Below the pieces are notes generated by a model. It was not told the DNA's origin. It worked only from the letters and a program-made list of their open reading frames with translations, and did not search any database. Below, one piece after another: positions 43,916 to 53,271 of a stretch of DNA of 64,000 nucleotides. Source of the DNA: JBHHYU01 sp046757725 (lineage in GTDB: Bacteria > Desulfobacterota > Binatia > UBA9968); contig JBHHYU010000006.1 in the NCBI GenBank assembly GCA_046757725.1, forward strand, positions 1 through 64,000. Direction: 5' to 3'. Made by a program: the position numbers and the translations under genes. The number at the start of each line of letters is the position of its first letter. Within the stretch, counting starts at the first letter, position 1.

Positions 43916-44689
43916 ATGTCCACTCTTGGTGTTGTTGTTTTTAGCCTGCAAGGGATGAAGCCGCTTGCGCAATGCCTGGAGAGTGTGCGATGGGCCGATT
44001 CCATTGTGGTGCTTCATGTCGGGGAGGGAGAACCCGCAATCGAGCCCGGCTCGCTCTCTTATCGCGTTTTTCGGGGGCTTGATGCGGCACAGCCGGTGGA
44101 GAGGATTCAACAGGAGATTCGGACGGACTGGGTGTTGCATCTATGGGGTGAAGAGCGGGTAGGGACTGAGCTTAAAGAAGAGCTCCAAAGACTTTGCCAG
44201 ACGACATCGCCCAAGGCTTCTTCCGGCTATCGAATACCTATACGCTCCCGTGTCTTGGGCCGTTGGGTTCAAGGGAGTCTTTGGGGAACGAGTCCCTCAG
44301 TTCGCCTCCTTCATGAGGTTAGGGATCTATCGCTCGGATGGTGGGATACGGAGTGCAGAAACTTTAAAGAGGTTCCGGGGCTGGTCCAAGCTTGGATTGG
44401 GGATTATAGTTTGGCTGAACTTGATCATGGTATGGACCATGTGCAGAGTGCTTCCGACCTCTGGATGAGCCGACTGCAAGCTATAGGCGAGGCTCCGAGT
44501 CCAGGCAGAATCGCGAAAAGTTCCGTTCATGTGTTTATGCGGCTCATGTTTATGAACGGTCTCTTTGCCGGCGGACTTGCGGATTTGACTTTGTCCACAC
44601 TGGCCGCCTACGCTACCTTTTTGAGCGGTGCAAAACTATGGGAGAAAAGAAATGTTAAGGAAAAAGAAGTAAGGTCTAGGGTTCCATAG
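43916..44689 (+). CDS. GT2-family pseudo-glycosyltransferase (WaaE-like, donor motifs lost)
   Basis: From ATG 43916 (14 bases after waaF) the product has 257 residues. It aligns by eye along its length with the intact GT2 enzyme at 54920-55711: CLESVRWADSIVVL against CLESVKWCDEIVVV, LGRWVQGSLW against LGRWWWRGGW, and a similar hydrophobic C-terminus. The nucleotide-binding Asp after the third strand is His34. The D-A-D metal motif is W77-G78-E79 (VLHLWGEERV against VFLVDADEQV). With the same fold but no donor site, it is probably non-catalytic, perhaps a partner of another core transferase. No ribosome site is obvious and translation may be coupled. A decaying gene is the alternative, but the frame is open and full length. 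Confidence 0.72.
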   Translation: MSTLGVVVFSLQGMKPLAQCLESVRWADSIVVLHVGEGEPAIEPGSLSYRVFRGLDAAQPVERIQQEIRTDWVLHLWGEERVGTELKEELQRLCQTTSPKASSGYRIPIRSRVLGRWVQGSLWGTSPSVRLLHEVRDLSLGWWDTECRNFKEVPGLVQAWIGDYSLAELDHGMDHVQSASDLWMSRLQAIGEAPSPGRIAKSSVHVFMRLMFMNGLFAGGLADLTLSTLAAYATFLSGAKLWEKRNVKEKEVRSRVP

Positions 44690-44690
44690 A

Positions 44691-45461
44691 ATGTTTGAGG
44701 CAAAGGTGTGGGGGGATGCGCCCGCAGGTTTCAGAAGGCTCCCTATGGGCCGTAATCAGGTGATAATGATTCGCGAAGGACTAGAGAGTCTTATTCACAA
44801 AAATTGCGTGCTGCAGGGGGACCTAAAAAAAGAAGAAAGCCCCTTTTACGGGAGAGACAAGCTCTACCGCTTGCGCCTGGAAAACGGGGAAACTGCTGTG
44901 ATTCGCCATTATCGCCATGGTGGTCTCATACGCTTTCTCTCGGGGGATGTATTTTTTTCGTGGCCCCCGCGTCCATTTAAGGAATTGGCTATAACCGAAG
45001 AGGTGCGTCGGAGAGGGATACCAACGCTTGAGATTTTGGCCGCCTGGATAGAAAAACTATGGGGGCCTTTTTACCGTGGGTGGTTAGTGACCCGTGAACT
45101 CAGAGGTGCAGACGACCTTTGGGCAGCTAGGCAAAGCTGCGGCTCTGGAGGCGATGATGGGGGTGCCGTGCTTAGGGCTGCGGCTCGAAGCCTTCGACGG
45201 ATGCACCGGCAGGGGATATATCACAAGGATCTCAACCTGAAAAATATTCTCATTCGGCGCGAAGCAGAGGAGATCAGGAGTTATATCATTGATTTCGATA
45301 AGGCGCGACTTTTCCCGGCTCCGGTCCCCTCGGAAAAATCCCGGAAAAACCTCAAACGCCTTTATCGATCGGTCTGTAAGCTAGATTCGAAAAGGTACTA
45401 TTTTTCGGAAGAGGATTGGAGCCGATTCATGAGTTTTTACGAGGAGGCCGGGGAAGGGTGA
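44691..45461 (+). CDS. LPS sugar kinase, KdkA/InaA-like
   Basis: The 256 residues form a small protein-kinase-like fold. The catalytic loop is GIYHKDLNLKNILI with Asp and Asn, and the metal Asp is in YIIDFDKARL. YGRDKLYRLRL near 55 is the glycine-poor nucleotide loop of Kdo kinases. Relatives (KdkA, WaaP, InaA) phosphorylate Kdo or heptose of the LPS core. It starts two bases after the GT2-like gene and overlaps the next GT9 gene by four bases, so it belongs to the core operon. Confidence 0.85.
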   Translation: MFEAKVWGDAPAGFRRLPMGRNQVIMIREGLESLIHKNCVLQGDLKKEESPFYGRDKLYRLRLENGETAVIRHYRHGGLIRFLSGDVFFSWPPRPFKELAITEEVRRRGIPTLEILAAWIEKLWGPFYRGWLVTRELRGADDLWAARQSCGSGGDDGGAVLRAAARSLRRMHRQGIYHKDLNLKNILIRREAEEIRSYIIDFDKARLFPAPVPSEKSRKNLKRLYRSVCKLDSKRYYFSEEDWSRFMSFYEEAGEG

Positions 45462-46498
45462 CGCTCAATCCAACGCGTGTGCTCATTGTCCTTCACGGCT
45501 CCATCGGCGACGTAACCCGGGCCCTTCCCCTCGCCAATCTGATTCGAAGGGGTTATCCGAAAGCCAGGCTTACTTGGGCCGTCGAGTCGGCTGCCTATCC
45601 TCTAATCGAGAACCATCGATCTGTAGACGAGGTGATTCTGTTTAAGCGCGGACAGTGGTGGAAGCATTTTGTTCCCTTTCTGCAGCGAATTCGTTCAAAG
45701 CGTTTTGATCTCGTGCTTGACCTCCAGCGTCATCTCAAAAGCGGACTCATTAGCTGGGTGTCCGGAGCCCGTTATCGGCTGGGCTTTCATAGACATGACA
45801 CAAAAGAGTTTAACTGGGTATTTAATAATCGGTATATTGACGCTGCTGGGAATGGAATACCAAAGTTAACCCATTACTTGAAGTTCGCTGAGTTTCTCGG
45901 CATTGAGCCTTATCCCATTGAGTGGGGGTTCCGCTTAACCCCTGAAGAGGATGCTAGTGTCCAGCGAATCGTGGGGCGGATAGAACGGGGCTTTGCCGTA
46001 TTTTTTGTTGGCAGCCGGTGGGAGAGCAAGCGCTGGTTTCCTGTGCAGGCGGCGAGATGCGCGGCGGAAATCCAAAAACGGTACGGATTAGCAGTTATCC
46101 TTTTGGGAGGAAAAGAAGATGGCGCTTTTGGAAAGGAGGTAGAGAATTCACCGTTGCTTCGGGTCTCCAATCAAGTGGGGCAGACCACCCTGCGCGAAGC
46201 CGTCGGAATACTCTCTAGGGCTGAAGTCGTTGTCGGACCGGATACGGGTCTTATGCATATATCCGCAGCGGTCGGAACGCCGGTAGTTTCCCTTTGGGGA
46301 GCGACGAACCCACTGCGAACCGGTCCGTATGGCTACCAAGATCTGGTTGTCCGCGGGAAGGCCTCCTGTTCCCCCTGCTACCTTCGAAGATGTCCGATTG
46401 GCCGCCTGTGTATGCAGTCGATCGACATTGAGGAGGTTATCCGTAAGGTTGACACGGTACTCTCTCAAAAGCGTCAGGTGAATGGGAATCGGATCTGA
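45458..46498 (+). CDS. LPS core heptosyltransferase, GT9 (WaaC-like)
   Basis: A 346-residue GT9 enzyme starting at GTG 45458, which overlaps the kinase stop by four bases and has GAGGAGG upstream. Blocks are VLIVLHGSIGDVTRALPLAN, DLVLDLQRHLKSGLIS, FVGSRWESKRWFP and the donor site VGPDTGLMHISAAVGTPV. A Cys-rich C-terminus (CSPCYLRRCPIGRLC) is shared with the other GT9 gene. WaaC (heptose I) or a further heptosyltransferase are both possible. Confidence 0.88.
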   Translation: MTLNPTRVLIVLHGSIGDVTRALPLANLIRRGYPKARLTWAVESAAYPLIENHRSVDEVILFKRGQWWKHFVPFLQRIRSKRFDLVLDLQRHLKSGLISWVSGARYRLGFHRHDTKEFNWVFNNRYIDAAGNGIPKLTHYLKFAEFLGIEPYPIEWGFRLTPEEDASVQRIVGRIERGFAVFFVGSRWESKRWFPVQAARCAAEIQKRYGLAVILLGGKEDGAFGKEVENSPLLRVSNQVGQTTLREAVGILSRAEVVVGPDTGLMHISAAVGTPVVSLWGATNPLRTGPYGYQDLVVRGKASCSPCYLRRCPIGRLCMQSIDIEEVIRKVDTVLSQKRQVNGNRI

Positions 46499-47354
46499 AT
46501 ACCGCTTCCACCGCGATGGAAGATGGAACCTACTGGTCTTTACTCAGAAATGGAGTCGGGGGTTGTGGGCGGAGGTGTTGGATTACCTGAAAGATCCAGC
46601 CGTTTCTGAACATCCGCAAATCAATCGTTTCCGTTACCCTCGAGGAGAGAATGGCGAAGAATTTTTTCTGAAGATCTATGATCGCTCCCGTTCTTTTGGG
46701 GCCTTTAAGGATACGTTTCGTGATTCCAAGGCGTTTCGGGCTTTAAGACAGGGGATATCCTTATCGGAACATGGGTTTCATGTACCTCTTATCATCGCAG
46801 CAGGAGAGGAAAGAAGTTTTAGGTTTTTAAAAAGGGCATTTCTTGTAAGTTCAGCTATAAAGGGGGTCTCTCTTCCTCAGTTTCTGGAGGAATATGCTGC
46901 CATTCCTGTTAATGTCGGGAACGTGAGAAAGAAAACGGAGTATATAAAAAAACTCGCACTGGAGACCCGTCGACTTCACCAACAAGGGTTTATTCATGGC
47001 GATCTAGTTCCGTCCAATATCGTCGCTCGAGTTGAAAAAGAAGAAGTCACCTTTTTCTTTATAGATAACGATCGAACCCGCCACTATCCCGGTTGGTTCC
47101 CCAATCTTCTTTGGAAAAGGAACCTGGTTCAGCTCAACCGCTTTGCATTGCCCGGCATCTCGCTTCAAGACCGCATGCGTTTTCTACATTTTTACGCGGG
47201 GGAGAAAACCTGGGGAAAGCAGAATCGGGGACTCATCCGGTGGCTGGAGAAAAAGACGCGACAGAGACGTGCAGAGTGCGAGCAAATTGCGAGCCAAGAT
47301 AGCTTTAGGGAGCTTATGCGCTGGAAAGGTCGATTATCGCGTTATATTAAATAG
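46482..47354 (+). CDS. LPS core kinase-fold protein, WaaP/InaA-like
   Basis: The 290 residues have a kinase catalytic loop GFIHGDLVPSNIVA and metal Asp in FFIDNDRTRHY. The N-terminal lobe carries FFLKIYDRSRSFGAF with the ATP Lys. The C-terminal helix-rich part (RFLHFYAGEKTWGK) resembles WaaP-type heptose kinases. It overlaps the GT9 gene before it by 17 bases. It is the second of three such kinases in the cluster. Confidence 0.83.
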   Translation: MGIGSEYRFHRDGRWNLLVFTQKWSRGLWAEVLDYLKDPAVSEHPQINRFRYPRGENGEEFFLKIYDRSRSFGAFKDTFRDSKAFRALRQGISLSEHGFHVPLIIAAGEERSFRFLKRAFLVSSAIKGVSLPQFLEEYAAIPVNVGNVRKKTEYIKKLALETRRLHQQGFIHGDLVPSNIVARVEKEEVTFFFIDNDRTRHYPGWFPNLLWKRNLVQLNRFALPGISLQDRMRFLHFYAGEKTWGKQNRGLIRWLEKKTRQRRAECEQIASQDSFRELMRWKGRLSRYIK

Positions 47355-47370
47355 ATAACGCATATTTATA

Positions 47371-49101
47371 ATGTATAACATTAACTCAAGATATTCCCTC
47401 GTCTTGCATCTGGCTGTGCTCGTGGGTATCTGCGGGTTACTGTTCTTCTCTCAGTTGCCCCGTTTCCCCTTTTTTAACAAGGGGGAACCCAGGGAGGCAC
47501 TAGTAGTAAAGGAAATTTACCTCCACGGTCAATGGTTGTTCCCGTTAAAACGAGGCGAGGTTGTCCCCTCCAAGCCACCACTGTTTCACTGGTCTGGCGC
47601 GCTGGCGTCCTTAGCCTCAGGTCATGTGACGGAAGCTACAGTGCGATTTCCCTCAGCTTTCTTCGCTACGATGGGTGTTTTGCTCCTCTATCTTCTGGGG
47701 TGGAAATTGTTTGACCCCCATGTCGCCTTTTTTGGCGGGATCATCTTGGCCACGTCTGTAGGCTATCAAAACCAAGCGATCAATGCGCGGGTGGACATGA
47801 CGCTGACCTTTTTTATGATTTTGATTCTCGTCATCTTTTATCTCCTCTACCAAGGTCTTCTGGCGGGTGCTTTCTGGACCTACGGTTTTTATATCATCCT
47901 TGGGTTTAGTGTTCTGGCAAAGGGTCCTGTTAGTCTCATTCTTGCGGGTTTGATCGCAGGCGCTTTCATCGCGATAAGAAAGAGATGGGAGGCTTTATCT
48001 CGGCTCCGGTTCCATAAAGGGATCGTCCTTACGTTGCTCATTGCGGTTTCGTGGTATGGGATAGCCTTAATGCGAGGGGGAGAGGATTTTTTTTTGCGGC
48101 AGATTATTCATGAAAATATCGCGCGCTTTTTCGTCCATGGCGCAGGGGGTGCAGGTCATCAGAAACCTTTTTATTATTATTTTCCTTATCTCTTTCTCGA
48201 GGGGCTGCCTTGGACCTTGTTTTTGCCCTTTGTGCTCTGGGAATGGTTTGCGAGCAAGGCATTTACCGACGAGCGGTCTCTATTCCTCATGTTATGGGTG
48301 GGGATAGTGTTTCTTTTTTTCTCCTTGTCCTCTGGAAAACGTGCTGTTTATTTACTCCCGTTGTACCCGCCACTTTCTCTCCTTACAGGATTCTGGCTCA
48401 GTCAACCAGCCGAGGATAAAAGGATACGCATCATAGGGCTGAAGTGTGTGGGTTGGATTTGTCTTGTAATGGGCCTGATCTGTTTTGTTTCATTCTTGGG
48501 TATCGCGATACGGAAGGGTATCCTCGGATACCTTACCTCTTTTGGAGGGATGCTTGGTACTAAGGACCTGGCTAATCTCACCATCGTCAATACCGCGTTG
48601 AGCCAGGCAGGCGGATTGTTTCTCTTCTTTCTAGGTTTCTCGGTTATTCTCTGGACCTCATCCGGGTACCATTTCATTCGCATCAAGCCCAAGACAGCAA
48701 CGGTCTGGCTGGGGTGCATCTCATTTCTTATGGGTTTGTTCGTACAGGGAATGGTCATCCCAGCTCTTGCAAAGGCCAGGAGTTATAAATTCTTTGTAAC
48801 TAAGGTTCATCGTCAGTTAGGAGAAAACACGCCCCTTTCGATCTACGGAGCGGGTTGGGACGCTACCTCAGTCGAGTTTTACAGCAACGACCGGGTTCCA
48901 GTGATTAGAGGTGATCGATTATCGCTCCTGAAGAGACTACGAGAATCGGGGGAGTATTGCATTATGAGCGAAAGGGAATGGAAGAAACTGGGTGTATCAG
49001 GGATGCTGGCATTGCCCCCGTTGTTAAGAAGTAAGGCCACCGGCCCTGGCGGAAAAGATCCTATTATATTAGTTCGAGATGTGTATGCCGGAGAACGATG
49101 A
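47371..49101 (+). CDS. GT39/ArnT-like membrane glycosyltransferase
   Basis: A 576-residue integral membrane protein with about eleven hydrophobic helices. The first periplasmic loop carries the acidic signature FNKGEPREALVVKEI, matching the E-R/E catalytic loop of ArnT/PMT-type enzymes that use undecaprenyl-phosphate-linked sugars. NARVDMTLTFFMI and the loop around GHQKPFYYYFPYL also fit. In an LPS cluster it probably decorates lipid A or core with a sugar or aminosugar on the periplasmic side. The exact donor is unknown. Confidence 0.82.
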   Translation: MYNINSRYSLVLHLAVLVGICGLLFFSQLPRFPFFNKGEPREALVVKEIYLHGQWLFPLKRGEVVPSKPPLFHWSGALASLASGHVTEATVRFPSAFFATMGVLLLYLLGWKLFDPHVAFFGGIILATSVGYQNQAINARVDMTLTFFMILILVIFYLLYQGLLAGAFWTYGFYIILGFSVLAKGPVSLILAGLIAGAFIAIRKRWEALSRLRFHKGIVLTLLIAVSWYGIALMRGGEDFFLRQIIHENIARFFVHGAGGAGHQKPFYYYFPYLFLEGLPWTLFLPFVLWEWFASKAFTDERSLFLMLWVGIVFLFFSLSSGKRAVYLLPLYPPLSLLTGFWLSQPAEDKRIRIIGLKCVGWICLVMGLICFVSFLGIAIRKGILGYLTSFGGMLGTKDLANLTIVNTALSQAGGLFLFFLGFSVILWTSSGYHFIRIKPKTATVWLGCISFLMGLFVQGMVIPALAKARSYKFFVTKVHRQLGENTPLSIYGAGWDATSVEFYSNDRVPVIRGDRLSLLKRLRESGEYCIMSEREWKKLGVSGMLALPPLLRSKATGPGGKDPIILVRDVYAGER

Positions 49102-49182
49102 CGGGAGGTAGCGAGGGAAGGGCAAGAAAAACCGGCAGGCAATGGATTTACCTCCTGTGCCAGTTAAATAGAAAGGAACTGA

Positions 49183-50100
49183 ATGCCAAATCCATATATA
49201 ATGCGTTCGGTTGCGGGTGCCTGGTCCGGCGAAATGGCACCCGGAAAACGTATCTGTGATCTTAGTTGCGGAAAGGGCGGGGAAACCTCGCGTATGCTGG
49301 CGTCACGGGGGTGCCAGATTGTGGCTACCGAGTATAAAATACCGCCCCCGATGGGGGATTCTATTCGCCGGGTCGGAGGGGTCGATCTGAACCAATACCT
49401 GCCGTTCCAGGAGGCGACTTTCGATGGGGTTAATCTGATTGAGGTGATAGAGCATATCGAAAACCAGGCTCAGCTGGTGAGAGAGATAGCAAGGGTACTT
49501 AAAGAGGGAGGAGTAGCGGTGATCAGTACCCCCAATATTCTCAATGCTCTCTCACGTCTCCGTTTTCTCTTTACAGGGTTTCTTCGGGGAAGAGTCAGGC
49601 CGGCTCACTATACAAAGGGCCCGGGCCAAGCGCCGAATATCTATCTCATTCACTTTTACGAGCTTTACTTTCTTCTTTTTCATTATGGCTTTGAGATCGA
49701 AGAGCTGAGGAGGACGAAGGTGAAGTCTGCCCCTGTTTTCTGCACGGTATTTCTCTACCCTTTGATGTGGCTTTTCAGTTTGGAAGCTGTCATCCGGGCA
49801 GAGAAGGATCCGCTCCAGAGGCGACTCAATTGGCGGATCCTGAAATATCTGTTCAGTCTCCCGTTGCTACTCTCCGATAATATCGTTGTGAAGGTTAGAA
49901 AGAAGACAGGTAACGAGGTCGCTCATTCGCGGGCGGGGAAGACCGCGCAGCTAGAACTTAAAAACGGATTGCGGAAGTCACGTTTGCGTTTGATTGGCGC
50001 ACCTTTCATTGTGCCTGCCCTATTTAGAAGACTTCGAGGGAGATGCGGATCGAGCCTTTGCGAAAAATTTTTCTGGAGATCCTCGGGAGTAAAAAACTGA
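49183..50100 (+). CDS. Class I SAM-dependent methyltransferase
   Basis: In this 305-residue protein the SAM site is CDLSCGKGGETSRML (about 26-40), where the usual D-x-G-x-G is D-L-S-C-G. FDGVNLIEVIEHIENQAQLV and VLKEGGVAVISTPNILN are the later methyltransferase motifs. A hydrophobic segment near 190-205 and a basic C-terminal 70 residues suggest membrane association. It probably methylates a sugar or lipid-linked product in the cluster. AAAGGAA upstream of the ATG supports the start. Confidence 0.82.
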   Translation: MPNPYIMRSVAGAWSGEMAPGKRICDLSCGKGGETSRMLASRGCQIVATEYKIPPPMGDSIRRVGGVDLNQYLPFQEATFDGVNLIEVIEHIENQAQLVREIARVLKEGGVAVISTPNILNALSRLRFLFTGFLRGRVRPAHYTKGPGQAPNIYLIHFYELYFLLFHYGFEIEELRRTKVKSAPVFCTVFLYPLMWLFSLEAVIRAEKDPLQRRLNWRILKYLFSLPLLLSDNIVVKVRKKTGNEVAHSRAGKTAQLELKNGLRKSRLRLIGAPFIVPALFRRLRGRCGSSLCEKFFWRSSGVKN

Positions 50101-50107
50101 CCCCCTT

Positions 50108-51250
50108 ATGAAAGTAGCTCTGGCACATAAGCGATTAGACCGGAGGGGAGGGACTGAGGCCATCTTCTTCCGAACGGCGGAAGGACTGAGGGACCGAGGG
50201 CATGAAGTGCATCTCTTCTGTGGAGAGTTTCATATAGCTCCTCCCACGGGTACTTTTTCTCATAGGGTTCCCTATTGGCCTATGGGGCGCACGGCGCGTC
50301 TGATGAGTTTTGCCTTTTTGGCTCCGAAGGTCATCAGTCAATTCCACTGTGATCTGGTTGTGAGCTTCGGTCGGATGGTTTGCCAGGATGTGCTTCGTAG
50401 TGGCGGCGGTTCTCATCAGGTCTTTCTCCAAAAGATGGCTCAAGGATGCGGAGCGTGGAAGAAGCTTTGGTACAGGCTCAGCCCTTACCATGCGTGTGTG
50501 TTGGCTATTGAACGACGCCAATTTCGAGATGGCGGGTACAAGAAGATCTTGGCTATTTCTAAGGAAGTCAAAAGCGAAATTGTTAGTTCCTGCGGGGTCC
50601 CGCCGGATAAAGTCGTCGTGATCTATAATGGCGTGGATCTAGAACGATTTCATCCCCACAACCGGGAAAAATGGTTTGAGGAAATTCGTGCGCGTTGGGG
50701 AATTCCCTTGGAGAAACCAGTTGTGCTTTTTGTTGGAAATGGGTTTCGGCGTAAAGGAGTGGACTTGTTACTGAAGACTTGGAGTATGGGACGCTTGCGC
50801 CAGATGGTCCTTCTCCTCGTGGGGGGAGATAGAAATATGCCCCACTATCTCCGTCAGGTCCGCTCACTCGATTTGGCAAAGGCAGTCATCTTTGCGGGAA
50901 AGGACCCAGAGGTCGAAAAATATTATGCGGCAGCGGACCTTTTCGTAATGCCCTCCTTCCAGGAAGCCTTCGGAAACGTATCTCTAGAAGCCCTGGCGTC
51001 GGGGCTACCTATTATTATCCCTTCTGGATCCGGGGCCTCTGAAATACTCGAGGGTGAACTAACGGAGGGTATCCTCCAGGATCACTCAAGCCCAGCTGAG
51101 CTGGAAACCCGTATCCTGGCGCTGCTTGATGCAAAACGCTTGCCTGTTCTATCGCGAGCGGCGCGGTCTCTAGCGGAAAGGTATTCATGGGATAAGTATT
51201 TTACAGAGTTCGAAAGGCAGATTTTGGAACACCCAGGAAATGGAAGATGA
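50108..51250 (+). CDS. GT4 glycosyltransferase, WaaG-like
   Basis: The 380 residues have a GT-B fold. The opening KVALAHKRLDRRGGTEAIF and the block SGGGSHQVFLQKM match WaaG-type core glucosyltransferases. The donor domain has VVLFVGNGFRRKGVDLLL and the E-x7-E motif in PSFQEAFGNVSLEALASG. It is likely to add the first hexose to the inner core. Its 3' end overlaps the kinase gene by four bases (ATGA). Confidence 0.87.
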   Translation: MKVALAHKRLDRRGGTEAIFFRTAEGLRDRGHEVHLFCGEFHIAPPTGTFSHRVPYWPMGRTARLMSFAFLAPKVISQFHCDLVVSFGRMVCQDVLRSGGGSHQVFLQKMAQGCGAWKKLWYRLSPYHACVLAIERRQFRDGGYKKILAISKEVKSEIVSSCGVPPDKVVVIYNGVDLERFHPHNREKWFEEIRARWGIPLEKPVVLFVGNGFRRKGVDLLLKTWSMGRLRQMVLLLVGGDRNMPHYLRQVRSLDLAKAVIFAGKDPEVEKYYAAADLFVMPSFQEAFGNVSLEALASGLPIIIPSGSGASEILEGELTEGILQDHSSPAELETRILALLDAKRLPVLSRAARSLAERYSWDKYFTEFERQILEHPGNGR

Positions 51251-52086
51251 TCATGATAGCTGCGCCCGAGAGTAGCGAGGCTTTTCAGTCAGTCCAATCA
51301 AATAATGGCGTGACAGGCTGGGTACAGAAGGGTTTGCCGGAAGGCCTTTTCAGTGAGTTCATACGAGATCCCGGCCGTTTTCTCGATGTTCCATCCCCGC
51401 AAGTCTTAAAGAGTGAACGCAAAGTCCGAGTTATCAGGCAGACTCTAATAGATCACGAAGGAATGCCCCGGGAAGTAGTTATTAAGCAATTCCACTATTC
51501 CTCCCTCCGGCGCCGCGTGGGATCGTTTTTGACGCCGTCTTCGGCTGCCAGATGTGTCAGAGGTGCGCTGCTGTTAAAGCAATATGGGTTTGGTACGGCT
51601 AATCCGCTAGCCGTTTTTGAGTATCGAACCTGGAGAAATTGGGGCATCAGCTACTATATTACTGACGAGATCAAGGAGAGCTTTACTTTGCCCGCCTTTT
51701 GGCGTGATGTCTTGCCGACGCTGTCGAGGAAGCAAGCGCTGAGGAAAAGACGGGAGGTACTGGGAGAGGTTGCGCGGCTTTGCTACCGGCTTCATTCACT
51801 AGGGATTTATCACGGGGATTTTAAGGGGAGCAACATCTTGATCCGACCGGGGGATGATGGAGAGTGGCAGTGTTTTCTAGTTGACGTTGACCGCATCCGA
51901 AAAAGCCGACGACTGCGCTGGTCGAAAAGGGTTAAAAACCTCGTTCAGTTGTACCGCACCCTCGGCAGACGAATGAGCATTAGAGACAAAATCTTTTTCC
52001 TCAAACGGTACTCTGAATTTTCCTGTCTATTGAGAAAAGATCGTAAGAACCTAGCGCGTAAGGTTTTGGCTCTTAGCACGGAATAG
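51247..52086 (+). CDS. LPS core kinase-fold protein, third of the cluster
   Basis: The 279-residue protein has a kinase loop GIYHGDFKGSNILI, metal Asp in FLVDVDRIRKSRRL, and the ATP Lys in VVIKQFHYSSLRRRVG. C-terminal RIRK...SKRVKNLVQLYRTLGRR resembles the tail of WaaP/RfaP proteins. It overlaps the WaaG-like gene by four bases, the same order (waaG then waaP) as in other Gram-negatives, so heptose phosphorylation is the best guess. Confidence 0.83.
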   Translation: MIMIAAPESSEAFQSVQSNNGVTGWVQKGLPEGLFSEFIRDPGRFLDVPSPQVLKSERKVRVIRQTLIDHEGMPREVVIKQFHYSSLRRRVGSFLTPSSAARCVRGALLLKQYGFGTANPLAVFEYRTWRNWGISYYITDEIKESFTLPAFWRDVLPTLSRKQALRKRREVLGEVARLCYRLHSLGIYHGDFKGSNILIRPGDDGEWQCFLVDVDRIRKSRRLRWSKRVKNLVQLYRTLGRRMSIRDKIFFLKRYSEFSCLLRKDRKNLARKVLALSTE

Positions 52087-52089
52087 TCC

Positions 52090-53253
52090 GTGCCACTGGG
52101 GTGTCAAGGGGCGGAACAGAGGATGAAACTAAGAAAGGCGAAAATTTCCGTTTTATTTGTGGTGGGTGGACTTCCTTACGGTGGAATCGAAAATCTACTT
52201 TTAGACCTTCTTAGGTACCTGGACAAGAGTCGCTTCAATTGTAAGGTCATCAATCTTTCGGGCAAGGGAGTGCTTACAGAAAGGTTTTTGGAGCAAGGTG
52301 TTGAGGTTCTAAATTTGGGTTTCCACCTTTCTACACATCGTTTGGATAATACATGGCGGCTGCGGCGCCTGTTTGTGCAACTGGACCCTGACGTTGTTTT
52401 TACCTCTCAATTTGCGGGGAATCACCATGCTCGGTTGGCAGCTTTGGGCCTCGAGTTTAAGGTGATCACCCAGGTGCACAACACGAAGCGGGAGCGATAC
52501 TGGGAACGAAGACTTTCGGATCGGCTTTTGGGGCGTTGGATCACGGATCATTTTATCGCTGTTTCTAGAGGAGTACAAAAGTCTCTGAAAAATGCCGTAC
52601 CGGCCTCGGCAGTAAAAACCACTCTGATCTACAATGCGGTAGGTCGTGACCGACTCGCTCTGCCGCCGGGTTATTCGCAGGAAGAATTCAGAGAGCGAGA
52701 AGGAGTTCCAACCTCTAGTTTTTTGGTTACGGCTGTTGGACGTCTCGTTTATCAGAAAGGGTTCGACATCCTTCTTTCCGCTTTTCAACGAGTCGTGGCC
52801 GGTGCACCAGATGTGTTTCTTCTCCTAGCGGGAGATGGCGAACTGTTTCAACAGTTGGACAAGTTGATCGACACCCTGTCGCTCCGGGAGAACGTTCGCC
52901 TTTTGGGTTACCGGCGCGACGTTTCCGCTCTTCTCAGTGCTAGCGACGCATTTGTACTCCCTTCTCGCTGGGAGGGTTTTAGTATTGTGGCCCTTGAGGC
53001 AATGGCCTTGGGGGTTCCTACGGTTTTGACGGAGAGTGCACCAAATTCGGAGGTGATCCACCACGGTCACACAGGATGGGTAGTCACGTGTAAACCTGAT
53101 GCCATTGCCGACGGTATCCTATCCCTCTACCGTGATGCCGAGTTACGTTGCAAGCTGGCTGAAAATGAAAAAGCTTTGTTTCAGAGCCGGTTCAGTGCAG
53201 AGAGCTATGCTCGGAAAGTAGGTGATTTAATTTGGCAGACAGCGAGGGGATAA
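52090..53253 (+). CDS. GT4 glycosyltransferase
   Basis: At 387 residues from GTG 52090, or 376 from ATG 52123, the latter closer to the conserved start ISVLFVVGGLPYGGIENLLL. The donor half has AVGRLVYQKGFDILLSAF and the E-x7-E block PSRWEGFSIVALEAMALGVP. It is a retaining GT-B transferase of the kind that builds outer core or O-chain sugars. It is the last plus-strand gene before a minus-strand insert. Confidence 0.86.
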   Translation: MPLGCQGAEQRMKLRKAKISVLFVVGGLPYGGIENLLLDLLRYLDKSRFNCKVINLSGKGVLTERFLEQGVEVLNLGFHLSTHRLDNTWRLRRLFVQLDPDVVFTSQFAGNHHARLAALGLEFKVITQVHNTKRERYWERRLSDRLLGRWITDHFIAVSRGVQKSLKNAVPASAVKTTLIYNAVGRDRLALPPGYSQEEFREREGVPTSSFLVTAVGRLVYQKGFDILLSAFQRVVAGAPDVFLLLAGDGELFQQLDKLIDTLSLRENVRLLGYRRDVSALLSASDAFVLPSRWEGFSIVALEAMALGVPTVLTESAPNSEVIHHGHTGWVVTCKPDAIADGILSLYRDAELRCKLAENEKALFQSRFSAESYARKVGDLIWQTARG

Positions 53254-53271
53254 CTGGATCAGCGTGGTAGA

